DNA from: Bacillus sp. V3-13
GTDB taxonomy: Bacteria > Bacillota > Bacilli > Bacillales > Cytobacillaceae
DNA: 47,717 nt
Assembly: GCF_002860165.1 (NCBI RefSeq)
Contig: NZ_PGUZ01000049.1
Span: 1 to 47,717 of the forward strand
Reading direction: 5' to 3'
Positions within the stretch are counted from its first letter, which is position 1. Every line of letters begins with the position of its first letter. A model generated the notes under the pieces. The model was not told where the DNA came from and made no database searches. It worked only from the letters and a program-made list of their open reading frames with translations. Shown piece by piece: positions 40,705 to 47,717 of this stretch. Position numbers and translations under genes: made by a program.

Positions 40705-43524
40705 TTATGCCAGGCGCAGGTGCACCAGCTCCCGAAGCTCATCGGTGGACAGCTCGGTAATCCAGCTTTCGCTTTGGATGACCTGGTCGTTGAGCGATTG
40801 CTTTTTTTCAAGCATGGCATCGATTTTTTCTTCAAGCGTGCCGGTGCTGATCAGCTTGTGGACATGGACGAAACGCTTTTGGCCAATCCGGTAAGCACGG
40901 TCGGTAGCCTGGTTTTCGACGGCCGGATTCCACCAGCGGTCATAGTGGATCACGTGGTTGGCAGCCGTTAAATTCAAGCCGGTTCCGCCCGCCTTCAAGG
41001 ATAAAAGGAAGACGGGGAATTCGCGCTCCTGGAAGCGCTGAATCATCGCGTCACGCTGGTTTTTTGGAACGCTCCCGTTTAGAAAAGGAATCTTCAAGTT
41101 ATATTTTTTCTCCAGCAATGAACGGATCATTTCACCCATCTCGATATACTGGGTAAAAATTAAACAGCTTTCCTTCTGTTCAAGAACAGCCTCGACAAGC
41201 TCAGTCAATTTCTCAAGCTTCACCGAGCGTTCAAGCAGCATTTGCGGCTTCTCTTCTTTTAAATAGAGGGCTGGATGATTGCAAAGCTGCTTCAGGCGGC
41301 TGAGCATTTGCAGGATCAAGCCTTTTCGTGCAAGGCCCGAGAGCTGTTCGATTTCAGCAAAGGTATCGCGGATCAGCTGCTCATACAAAGATGCCTGTTC
41401 CGCTGTCAGCGGGCAATATTCCTTTTGCTCGAGCTTATCCGGCAAATTAAGGGCAACCTCTTCATCCTTTTTCGTGCGCCGCAGCAAGAATGGCCTGATT
41501 AGCCGTTGCAATTCTTTGACCTTCTCCTGCTTGTCGTCCTTTTCGATCGGGATGACAAAGCGCTTTTGAAATTGGCCGAGATTGCCGAGATAGCCGTGGT
41601 TCGTAAAATCAAAAATTGACCACAGCTCGGATAAGCGGTTTTCCATCGGTGTCCCCGTTAACGCAATATGGTGGAGACCCTTTAATTTTCGGACGGCCCG
41701 CGACTGCTTTGTCTGGGCGTTTTTAATGTTTTGAGCTTCATCGATCGAAATCGAACCCCATGTCAACAATTCAAAGTCATCAAGGTCAAGATTGACAAGG
41801 CCGTAGGATGTCAGCACGACGTCCGCTTTAGCCGCCCTTTCCTTGAACGCGTCACCCTTTAAGCGGTTTGGCCCGTAGTGAAGGTACACATTGAGGCCGG
41901 GCGCGAACCGTTCAAGCTCTTTTTGCCAGTTGCCGAGCACGGATGTAGGGCAGACGATCAATGCAGCACCTGAGTTCTCTTGTGCTTTTACGGTTAACAA
42001 GTAGGAAATCAGCTGGACCGTTTTTCCGAGCCCCATGTCATCAGCAAGGACGGCCCCGAACCCGTATTTTCGCAAAAAGAGGAGCCAGCTCATCCCGAGC
42101 ACCTGGTATGGGCGCAGTTCGCCGTTAAAAGCTTCAGGAACCGGTGCGGCAGGAATCTCTTTTATTTCCGACAGCTGTTTGATCATTTGTTTCCATTGCC
42201 GGTTCAGTTCAATTTGAATGCGGGCAAACGCTTTTGGATTCTCAAGGTCTGACGCGGCTTCATCCTCATCGGCTGTAAGCTCCTGCTCCAACAGGTCACG
42301 GACGTGCAGCCCTTCTTTTTCCGCTTTTTTCATTAAATCCTGGATCTGGCGGATGAACTGGGGGTCAAGCTTGATCCAGCGGCCGCGAATAAAGACAAGC
42401 CGTCTTTTTTCGGCAACAAGCTTGCGGAATTCCTCCTCGGAAAGCTCTACACCATTCATCGAAAAGCGCCAGTCATAATCAAGCATCGCAGACAAGCCGA
42501 CAAACGAAGGACGATGGCTTCCTGTCCCTTTTAAGCGCGCTTTAATTTTTAAATTGGCGGCCTGCATCGCGTGCCACCAGGCTGGAAGCAAAATTTCAAC
42601 GCCAAGCGCGAGCAGGAGTTCACTCGTTTCCGTTAAAAAAGACCAGGCTTCTTCTTCACTTAAAGTGTTTCGGAAGTGATCCCGTTTTTTTAACGAAGGC
42701 ACGAGGCGGGCGAACCGCTCAAGTTCACGATTCATTTTTTCGGCATAAAGCTTCCATGCATCCGGATAGGTGGAACGGTCATCTGCGTCAATCACCAGAT
42801 CAGGATTATTTTTATCGCGAAGAAACGCACCCAAACTCCACTCATCATCAGCTTCCTCGGGCTCCTGCAGGCGCAGCCCGATCGTGAATGGGGCAGTATC
42901 CTCTTTAATCCCGATCCACTCCGCCCATCTCTCCTCATCAAAAAACTCGGCAAGCTGCCTCGCATCGATTTGGTTGCTTTTTAAAACCGACAATTTTTTG
43001 TCGAAAAGCTCTTTCATACTCCGGTTCCGGCTCAGATAAGCATCGAGGGAGCGGGCAAACCAATCATGAATAAACGGGCGGACAGGAATCGGCTCTGAGT
43101 GCTCCCAGAAGGATGGGTCAAATTCTTGATAAACCCGTTCGGGCAGTGCCCACTGAAAGCGCTCCTGTTCCCATGCAGCAAAATCGGGGATCCAGTCCTT
43201 TTCGACAATTGCCTCATGAACGGCGGGGGCGGCTGCGATGCATAGTTCGGCCGTTTCATCCCAGTCCCACTCAATTAACCGGTTGAATTGTTCCTTTGCA
43301 AACAAGGTAGCCAGCTGCCAGCCGTTCACTGCAATTCCGACAATGCCCTGGTACTTTTCGATATCAAGAACGGTTCCAAAATAGCTTTCTTCATGGCGAT
43401 GGAACAGGAGACTCTTCCATTTAGCCGGGTCGAGAAGCTCCTCGGATTCATCCTCTGCCGTGATCAAATAGCGGTTGTCATCGATGGACTGAACATTTAT
43501 TTTTAAATACCTCGTTTTAAGCAT
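40705..43524 (-). CDS. ywqA: SNF2/RapA-family helicase-like ATPase (YwqA-like)
   Basis: A 939-residue ATP-dependent DNA translocase of the SWI2/SNF2 superfamily. The C-terminal half holds the motor: Walker A DDMGLGKT near residues 493-500, Walker B DEAQ near 594-597, ALTGTPMENRLSELW (motif III), then lobe 2 with FLLSLKAGGTGLNLTAANHVIHYDRWWNPAVENQATDRAYRIGQ (motifs V-VI). The N-terminal half (about 1-440) is a less conserved bacterial SNF2-associated region. The gene starts inside the end of ywqB (8-base ATGCTTAA overlap). Its cellular role is not established; DNA or RNA polymerase remodelling is possible. Confidence 0.93.
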   Translation of the reverse strand: MLKTRYLKINVQSIDDNRYLITAEDESEELLDPAKWKSLLFHRHEESYFGTVLDIEKYQGIVGIAVNGWQLATLFAKEQFNRLIEWDWDETAELCIAAAPAVHEAIVEKDWIPDFAAWEQERFQWALPERVYQEFDPSFWEHSEPIPVRPFIHDWFARSLDAYLSRNRSMKELFDKKLSVLKSNQIDARQLAEFFDEERWAEWIGIKEDTAPFTIGLRLQEPEEADDEWSLGAFLRDKNNPDLVIDADDRSTYPDAWKLYAEKMNRELERFARLVPSLKKRDHFRNTLSEEEAWSFLTETSELLLALGVEILLPAWWHAMQAANLKIKARLKGTGSHRPSFVGLSAMLDYDWRFSMNGVELSEEEFRKLVAEKRRLVFIRGRWIKLDPQFIRQIQDLMKKAEKEGLHVRDLLEQELTADEDEAASDLENPKAFARIQIELNRQWKQMIKQLSEIKEIPAAPVPEAFNGELRPYQVLGMSWLLFLRKYGFGAVLADDMGLGKTVQLISYLLTVKAQENSGAALIVCPTSVLGNWQKELERFAPGLNVYLHYGPNRLKGDAFKERAAKADVVLTSYGLVNLDLDDFELLTWGSISIDEAQNIKNAQTKQSRAVRKLKGLHHIALTGTPMENRLSELWSIFDFTNHGYLGNLGQFQKRFVIPIEKDDKQEKVKELQRLIRPFLLRRTKKDEEVALNLPDKLEQKEYCPLTAEQASLYEQLIRDTFAEIEQLSGLARKGLILQMLSRLKQLCNHPALYLKEEKPQMLLERSVKLEKLTELVEAVLEQKESCLIFTQYIEMGEMIRSLLEKKYNLKIPFLNGSVPKNQRDAMIQRFQEREFPVFLLSLKAGGTGLNLTAANHVIHYDRWWNPAVENQATDRAYRIGQKRFVHVHKLISTGTLEEKIDAMLEKKQSLNDQVIQSESWITELSTDELRELVHLRLA

Positions 43525-45145
43525 GGATCAGTTTACTCCTTTTGCATTCTTCATGGAAGGCGCGCAGCCGTCTGGTCCGGAAGAGCAACTCTTCCATAAA
43601 TGCTTCCCACTCGCTGGCCAGGCCGATTTTTTTATAAATCGTCCGCAGTTTTTTCAAATGGCGGACAGCTTCCTGGTAATTGCCCCTGCTTTTCATATCA
43701 ATATTCTTTTGAATCGATTGATGGTAAAGCGGGAGAAGCACGGAGGGGCTTTCCTTTTGGATCGAATTTAGCCGCTCATTCGAAACCATGCCGATATCGA
43801 AGCCGATATACGAGAGAAGCTCACCCCATTTTTCATAAAGGCCATGTTCAAATAAGAATTGTTCATATTCCATATAACTGTATGGAAGAGTATACAACAG
43901 GGCCCGTTCATAAAAATCAGCGCGGCCGTTCTCCGTGCAAAATCGGGTAATTGCCCGAAGCGACAGCTCGGTAAACTCACGGCTGATCCGATACTCTCTT
44001 AGTGACAGTACATATTCCCTTACGTTCTGGATAAAAAGTTCTGTATAAGGAGTCATCCTTTTCCACGCTTTCTGGCTGGTGAGCATGTCGAGCCAAACAA
44101 GGTAATAAGGGGCTGCTTCCATGCCAAGCGAGTCCAAAATGTCGAGAGCTTCTTCATCTTTCCCGGTAAGCACATATTGATGAACAAGACCGATACTTAA
44201 TGAAATCGAACCGTTTATTTTACAAAGCTTCTCAAGCTTGGCCGTTTCCTGATCGCGCCAGCTGCCCCGCTTGAAAAAATTTGTCCATAGAAACCGGTAT
44301 AAATAAATCCCTTCATACCAAAACGCCGATTCATCTTCATCTTCGAGGAGCAGAATCGAGTCATCTTTCAGCCGCGTTACAAAAGCATCAAACGCAAACG
44401 GTAAAGAATGAATCGACAATTTATTGACGGCATCCTCAATTTCTTCAATTAAGAAATGGGAAACGTGACGGTAATAGCGGTCAATCATTTCTTCTGTATG
44501 GCCAAAATCTTTACTGACTCTTGCCACATTGTGAAAAGCGTGCAGCGCTCCAACCAGTTCATAAAGGGTCCGCCATTCTGCTTCAACCGGGGCACCGGCT
44601 CTGAGGCGCCTCATGTAAACTTCAAAAAGCTCTTGAAATACATATGGCTTCGGTTCGCCTTTTCCCGTCATAATCGAATTAAAGCTTTCCGTAAAAGCAT
44701 TGATCCATTTATCATAATCAGGTTTTAAGCTGCCCGTTGATTTTAATAAATCCTTGGCCCGCTGTATGCCCCAAGTGGCCGCCGCCTTCCTCTCCTTCAC
44801 CGGCTCCCGCCATTCCTCAATCCATTCCGCGACACTCCCGGCATGGGAATAAGCCTGGAAAAAGACTGCGAGCTGATGGCGGCAAAGCCCTTCGCCAGGA
44901 CAGGAGCATTCACTCAGCTCCGGAAAGCTCAGGTCCAGGTTAACCCGCACCGGTATGACATCCTGGACAGAGGCATGGACTATCTCCTGGTCCATTTTCA
45001 GTTTGGAAACCATTCCTTGCCGGTAAAGCAGAAATCCTTTTTGGACGAGCTTATCGTCCCGCTCATCCCCGGCGATGAGCATATCCTTCATTTTTGCCGC
45101 TCCAAACCGGAGAAGCTCTATATAGTAATCAGGAACTACAGTCAT
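43517..45145 (-). CDS. ywqB: SWIM zinc-finger protein (YwqB-like)
   Basis: A 542-residue protein with a SWIM zinc finger, CxCx5CxH, at Cys80, Cys82, Cys88 and His90 (ECSCPGEGLCRHQLAVF). The rest is alpha-helical and has no motif I recognise. SWIM domains mediate DNA or protein contacts. Coupling to an SNF2 ATPase by an 8-base overlap strongly suggests that the two proteins work together. GGGAGGTTCGTTTC precedes the ATG. Confidence 0.9.
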   Translation of the reverse strand: MTVVPDYYIELLRFGAAKMKDMLIAGDERDDKLVQKGFLLYRQGMVSKLKMDQEIVHASVQDVIPVRVNLDLSFPELSECSCPGEGLCRHQLAVFFQAYSHAGSVAEWIEEWREPVKERKAAATWGIQRAKDLLKSTGSLKPDYDKWINAFTESFNSIMTGKGEPKPYVFQELFEVYMRRLRAGAPVEAEWRTLYELVGALHAFHNVARVSKDFGHTEEMIDRYYRHVSHFLIEEIEDAVNKLSIHSLPFAFDAFVTRLKDDSILLLEDEDESAFWYEGIYLYRFLWTNFFKRGSWRDQETAKLEKLCKINGSISLSIGLVHQYVLTGKDEEALDILDSLGMEAAPYYLVWLDMLTSQKAWKRMTPYTELFIQNVREYVLSLREYRISREFTELSLRAITRFCTENGRADFYERALLYTLPYSYMEYEQFLFEHGLYEKWGELLSYIGFDIGMVSNERLNSIQKESPSVLLPLYHQSIQKNIDMKSRGNYQEAVRHLKKLRTIYKKIGLASEWEAFMEELLFRTRRLRAFHEECKRSKLIHA

Positions 45146-45197
45146 GAAACGAACCTCCCGTTGTTGCAGTCCAAATAAAAAAAAGTCATATTCTTTT

Positions 45198-45225
45198 ATT
45201 ATACCTAAAAAAGCAGGTGTTTAGG
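45198..45225 (-). promoter_or_regulatory. -10 element of ywqB with an adjoining dyad
   Basis: On the minus strand TATAAT occupies 45203-45198. Directly upstream lies an inverted repeat CCTAAA (45204-45209) / TTTAGG (45220-45225), in the space between -10 and -35. No clear -35 is present. The dyad could be an operator, but it is short. Confidence 0.35.
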
Positions 45226-45356
45226 AGAGGAAGAGCGAATAACGAAACAAAGAACTATTAATGGAAAAATTTTAGTATATGAGAAAAATTAATTTCAACG
45301 GTTTTAAACAATGATCATTCAAATGGAATGAATTAATAGATATGAGACAATTTACA

Positions 45357-45386
45357 TTTACCATTATTTAGGTTTTAGGTTAAAAT
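45357..45386 (+). promoter_or_regulatory. Possible sigma-A promoter of the Yip1-family gene
   Basis: TTTACC (45357-45362), an 18-base spacer and TAAAAT (45381-45386), 31 bases before the ATG. No sigma-W-type TGAAAC/CGTA pair is seen, although yknWXYZ of B. subtilis is a sigma-W target. Confidence 0.45.
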
Positions 45387-45417
45387 GATAGCAGAATACA
45401 TATTTGGAGGACCTATC

Positions 45418-46080
45418 ATGTTTTTTCAAAATAAGCTTACCAAAGGCTTGTGGGATCCAGCCCGTTTTTTCTACCAATTGCGTGAGGCGGAGCGGATCAC
45501 AGGCTTGTGGAACCGTGTTGTTCTTTTGCTGCTGGCAAGCGCGTTGATTTTCGGTCTCGGCACATATACCGGCGTCGGAACGGAAATTTTATCGAAGGAA
45601 ATTACGCAGCTGCCAATTAGCGAGTTCGAAGCGCATAAAGCGCTGTTTGCTGCCGGCCAGATACTTTGGGGCCTATTTTATGCAGCGCTGGTGCTATTTG
45701 TCCCTTCCTTGTTTTTTTGGACACTCACCGATATCGAATATAAAAAGCTGACCGTTGTCCAAACGCTCGTCCTGCTTATTTTGTTAATTGAAAAAGTCGT
45801 ATTGCTCCCTTTCCAAATCACGTTTGGGCTCGACCGGTTTTCCTCGCCTTTTTCATTGGGAGTTATCGCGCAATATTTATCAATCAAATCGTTTTTTGTT
45901 TATTTTCTGGCTACAATCACTGTATTCAAAATATGGGGTATGGCCCTTCAATATAAAGCTCTTAAATTATTATCTGACAAAAATCCAAAAATCCTTCTAT
46001 TAATGATCATCTCTATCAATCTCGCAGCCTGGTTATTTTCAGCTCTTATTTCGTACATAGAATTTGAAAAGGTCTTGTAA
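45418..46080 (+). CDS. Yip1-family membrane protein (YknW-like)
   Basis: A 220-residue membrane protein with about five hydrophobic segments (about residues 33-52, 75-98, 112-135, 155-175 and 193-212), fitting a Yip1 domain. In B. subtilis the Yip1 protein YknW helps assemble the YknXYZ exporter that protects against the SdpC toxin. Here it lies 14 bases before a membrane-fusion-protein gene, as yknW does before yknX. The ATG at 45418 follows TTGGAGGACC; the frame from 45385 is longer but lacks a ribosome binding site. Sequence identity to YknW itself cannot be confirmed by eye. Confidence 0.7.
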   Translation: MFFQNKLTKGLWDPARFFYQLREAERITGLWNRVVLLLLASALIFGLGTYTGVGTEILSKEITQLPISEFEAHKALFAAGQILWGLFYAALVLFVPSLFFWTLTDIEYKKLTVVQTLVLLILLIEKVVLLPFQITFGLDRFSSPFSLGVIAQYLSIKSFFVYFLATITVFKIWGMALQYKALKLLSDKNPKILLLMIISINLAAWLFSALISYIEFEKVL

Positions 46081-46094
46081 GGAGGGGAGACATC

Positions 46095-47390
46095 ATGAAG
46101 TGGAAAATAAACTGGAAGAAACTCTCGTTCGTTGTTGGCTTAATTTTGTTCCTTTCAGCCAATTTCTATTTGATTTTTAAAAGTGAAAGTGAAATTACCC
46201 GGTCGGCGCGCGTCGAAAAGTGGACAACCGTAAAAAAGCAAAACTTGAGAGAAACAATGAAAGCTACCGGAAAGGTCGCCCCTTTTGAAGAATTCCATGT
46301 TTATTTCAACAAAGAACGCGGAGAATTGAGCGAGATTTTAGTGGAAGAAGGCGATGCGGTCGAATCGGGGACGCCGTTAATCGAATACTCTTCGAGCAAT
46401 ACGGAAAATGAGATTACCAATCTCGAGGCGGAAATCACCCGGGCAGAAGAGGAGATCTCCCGTCTCGAAGACCATATCATGGAGCTTGAGTCTCTCCAGT
46501 CTGATAGTTCCTACGACTCTTACGATTCCAATTCATTCGATGACTCAGCCGACACATTCGATGATACATTCGAATCTGCCGATGAATTTGATTCCAGCGA
46601 TTCATACGAGCCTGTGAATAACACGAACGAAGTGATCGACTTTTCAATCCAGCAAGAGGTCCTCAATAAAGAGCTGAGAATCGCAGAGCTTGAAGCAGAG
46701 ATCGTAAAATACGAGGAATTAATTACGGCGCTTGAGGAAGGCTTAACAGAGATGACAGTCAACAGTGAGCTTGATGGCTGGGTAAAGAGCGTTCGTTACG
46801 ATTTGGGAAATCCAATTGTCACGATCATATCGAACCAGCAAAAAGTAGAGGGCATCCTGCCTGAAGAAAAGTTTTTGAAACTGGCAGAAGGAATGAAGGC
46901 ATCTGTCACCTCTCCGCTTGCGAGGGGGAAAGCAGAGGGCACTGTCGAGAAGATCGCCGGCTTTGCTTCCGACAATCCCAAAAATGGCGAAACCAGCAAC
47001 TACCCGTTTCAAATTCATCTTAAAGAAAACTTTGAAGGCCTTGTGCACGGCTCCAATGTCGATGTCACCTTCGTAACGAAGGAAGCCAAAGATACGCTGA
47101 CCGTCCCGGCGGCAAGCACCAAAAGAAAAGGCAGCGTCTATGTGATGGCCGAAAACGGCAAATTAAGCAGGCAGGCTATCCAGCCGGGATTGGAAGTGAA
47201 CGGCACGAAAGAAATTGTCAAAGGGGCGAAAGAGGGCGAATTCATCGTGCTCGAATCAACTTCCAAACTGCGACACAAAGCACCATTTTATACCCCGATC
47301 GAAACAGGAAAATGGAGCAAAAAAGCTTTCAAACAATTAGATAAAAAGGATTATATCAAATATATCATTACAGGGTTTTTGCAAATGTGA
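46095..47390 (+). CDS. Membrane-fusion protein / efflux periplasmic-adaptor family (YknX-like)
   Basis: A 431-residue extracytoplasmic adaptor anchored by an N-terminal helix (about residues 11-29). Lipoyl-like half-motifs flank a helical hairpin: EFHVYFNKERGELSEILVEEGDAVESGTPLIEY (about 76-108) and LDGWVKSVRYDLGNP (about 223-240). The coiled-coil hairpin (about 110-222) is interrupted by an acidic, Asp/Ser-rich insert (about 136-174, with SYDSYDSNSFDDSADTFDD). Beta-barrel and membrane-proximal regions follow. Such proteins link ABC permeases to export across the envelope. AAGGAGGGGAGAC precedes the ATG. No ATPase or permease gene follows; a terminator comes within 20 bases. Confidence 0.82.
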   Translation: MKWKINWKKLSFVVGLILFLSANFYLIFKSESEITRSARVEKWTTVKKQNLRETMKATGKVAPFEEFHVYFNKERGELSEILVEEGDAVESGTPLIEYSSSNTENEITNLEAEITRAEEEISRLEDHIMELESLQSDSSYDSYDSNSFDDSADTFDDTFESADEFDSSDSYEPVNNTNEVIDFSIQQEVLNKELRIAELEAEIVKYEELITALEEGLTEMTVNSELDGWVKSVRYDLGNPIVTIISNQQKVEGILPEEKFLKLAEGMKASVTSPLARGKAEGTVEKIAGFASDNPKNGETSNYPFQIHLKENFEGLVHGSNVDVTFVTKEAKDTLTVPAASTKRKGSVYVMAENGKLSRQAIQPGLEVNGTKEIVKGAKEGEFIVLESTSKLRHKAPFYTPIETGKWSKKAFKQLDKKDYIKYIITGFLQM

Positions 47391-47406
47391 CAGGCTTTGA
47401 GAGATC

Positions 47407-47436
47407 AATCCCTTTCATGAGAGAGGGATTTTTTCT
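47407..47436 (+). terminator. Terminator after the YknX-like gene
   Basis: AATCCCT (47407-47413) pairs with AGGGATT (47424-47430), followed by a T-run broken by one C. It shows that the operon ends here. Confidence 0.75.
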
Positions 47437-47541
47437 TTTGTTTAAGAGAGGTTTAAGATTATTAAACATGTGGTAATAGAAGTAGTGCGAAAAAGTCAGC
47501 TCATGGAGGATAGATTTCTGGTAATGACGAGAACAGCGCAT

Positions 47542-47717
47542 TCGATTTATGAGTACGAAATGCAATCTATAATCGCACCAATAGATTTATAGTTGGAAAT
47601 CGAATTTTATGAATTGCAAAATCAAGTTTATGAGCGGAAACTTAGATTTATGAACGGAAAATCAAGTTTACGAGCGGAAACTCAGATTTATGAGCGGAAA
47701 ATCAAGTTTACGAGCGG
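47542..47717. repeat. 20-bp tandem repeat array, cut by the window end
   Basis: Units alternate between TCAAGTTTAYGAGCGGAAAM and TYAGATTTATGARCGGAAAA. The GAGCGG core falls at 47632, 47652 (GAACGG), 47672, 47692 and 47712, a period of exactly 20 bp with a 40-bp higher-order unit. Earlier copies (47542-47631) are degenerate. The reverse complement, TTCCGCTCRTAAATCTGA, is the repeat seen at 14150-14325. The array continues beyond the window. Bases 47437-47541 hold nothing that I can name. Confidence 0.88.

Overview
The window looks like chromosomal core DNA of an endospore-forming, flagellated, aerobic member of the Bacillaceae. The evidence is the order of its genes (nuoA-N, ywzB, ywmB, murAA, spoIID, spoIIQ, spoIIID, mbl, flhO, flhP, fabZ, ywpF, ssbB, ywqA/ywqB), strong Gram-positive ribosome binding sites, frequent TTG/GTG starts, and sporulation genes preceded by sigma-E-like and sigma-F-like promoters. 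The species cannot be named from the sequence. No rRNA, tRNA, transposase, phage gene or CRISPR array was seen.

Layout. 249-10911: one tight nuo operon, A-B-C-D-H-I-J-K-L-M-N, for an 11-subunit complex I without the NADH-oxidising E/F/G module. NuoC carries a long Lys/Ala repeat extension. 11024-13636: ywzB, ywmB and murAA. 13731-14325: a gene-free block with eight tandem 52-bp hairpin-forming repeats followed by a decaying 20-bp repeat array. 14350-17047: spoIID, a VanZ-like gene on the opposite strand, and spoIIQ. 17320-20850: an amidohydrolase (AmhX-like), a gamma-glutamyltransferase-like enzyme (YwrD-like) and a pyroglutamyl peptidase, which form a plausible peptide-scavenging group. 21296-23061: spoIIID and mbl, with a structured, terminator-containing region between them. 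23279-25880: flhO, flhP, a small EpuA-like membrane protein and fabZ. 26089-28177: an Asn/Gly/Asp-rich lipoprotein, ywpF on the minus strand, and ssbB with a textbook two-box ComK site and a small coupled gene.

28391-35720 is the main accessory region. It holds a secreted WapA/Rhs-type YD-repeat protein of about 2,230 residues whose C-terminal tip and following small gene are much richer in A+T than the repeat barrel, as expected of an exchangeable toxin/immunity pair. I recognise no named family for the tip or its partner, so this is the best candidate for an undescribed system here. 35993-45145: an acyl-CoA thioesterase, a 1,260-residue subtilisin-family protease with a possible CodY box, and the translationally coupled ywqB-ywqA pair (SWIM zinc-finger protein plus SNF2 helicase). 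45418-47436: a Yip1-family membrane protein and a membrane-fusion protein resembling YknW-YknX, without the ABC subunits that normally follow. The window ends inside a second 20-bp repeat array, which is the same family as the one near 14.2 kb but in the opposite orientation.

Gene starts were chosen from ribosome binding sites and remembered family N-termini, so several are shorter than the longest open frame. Promoter and structure calls were made by eye.
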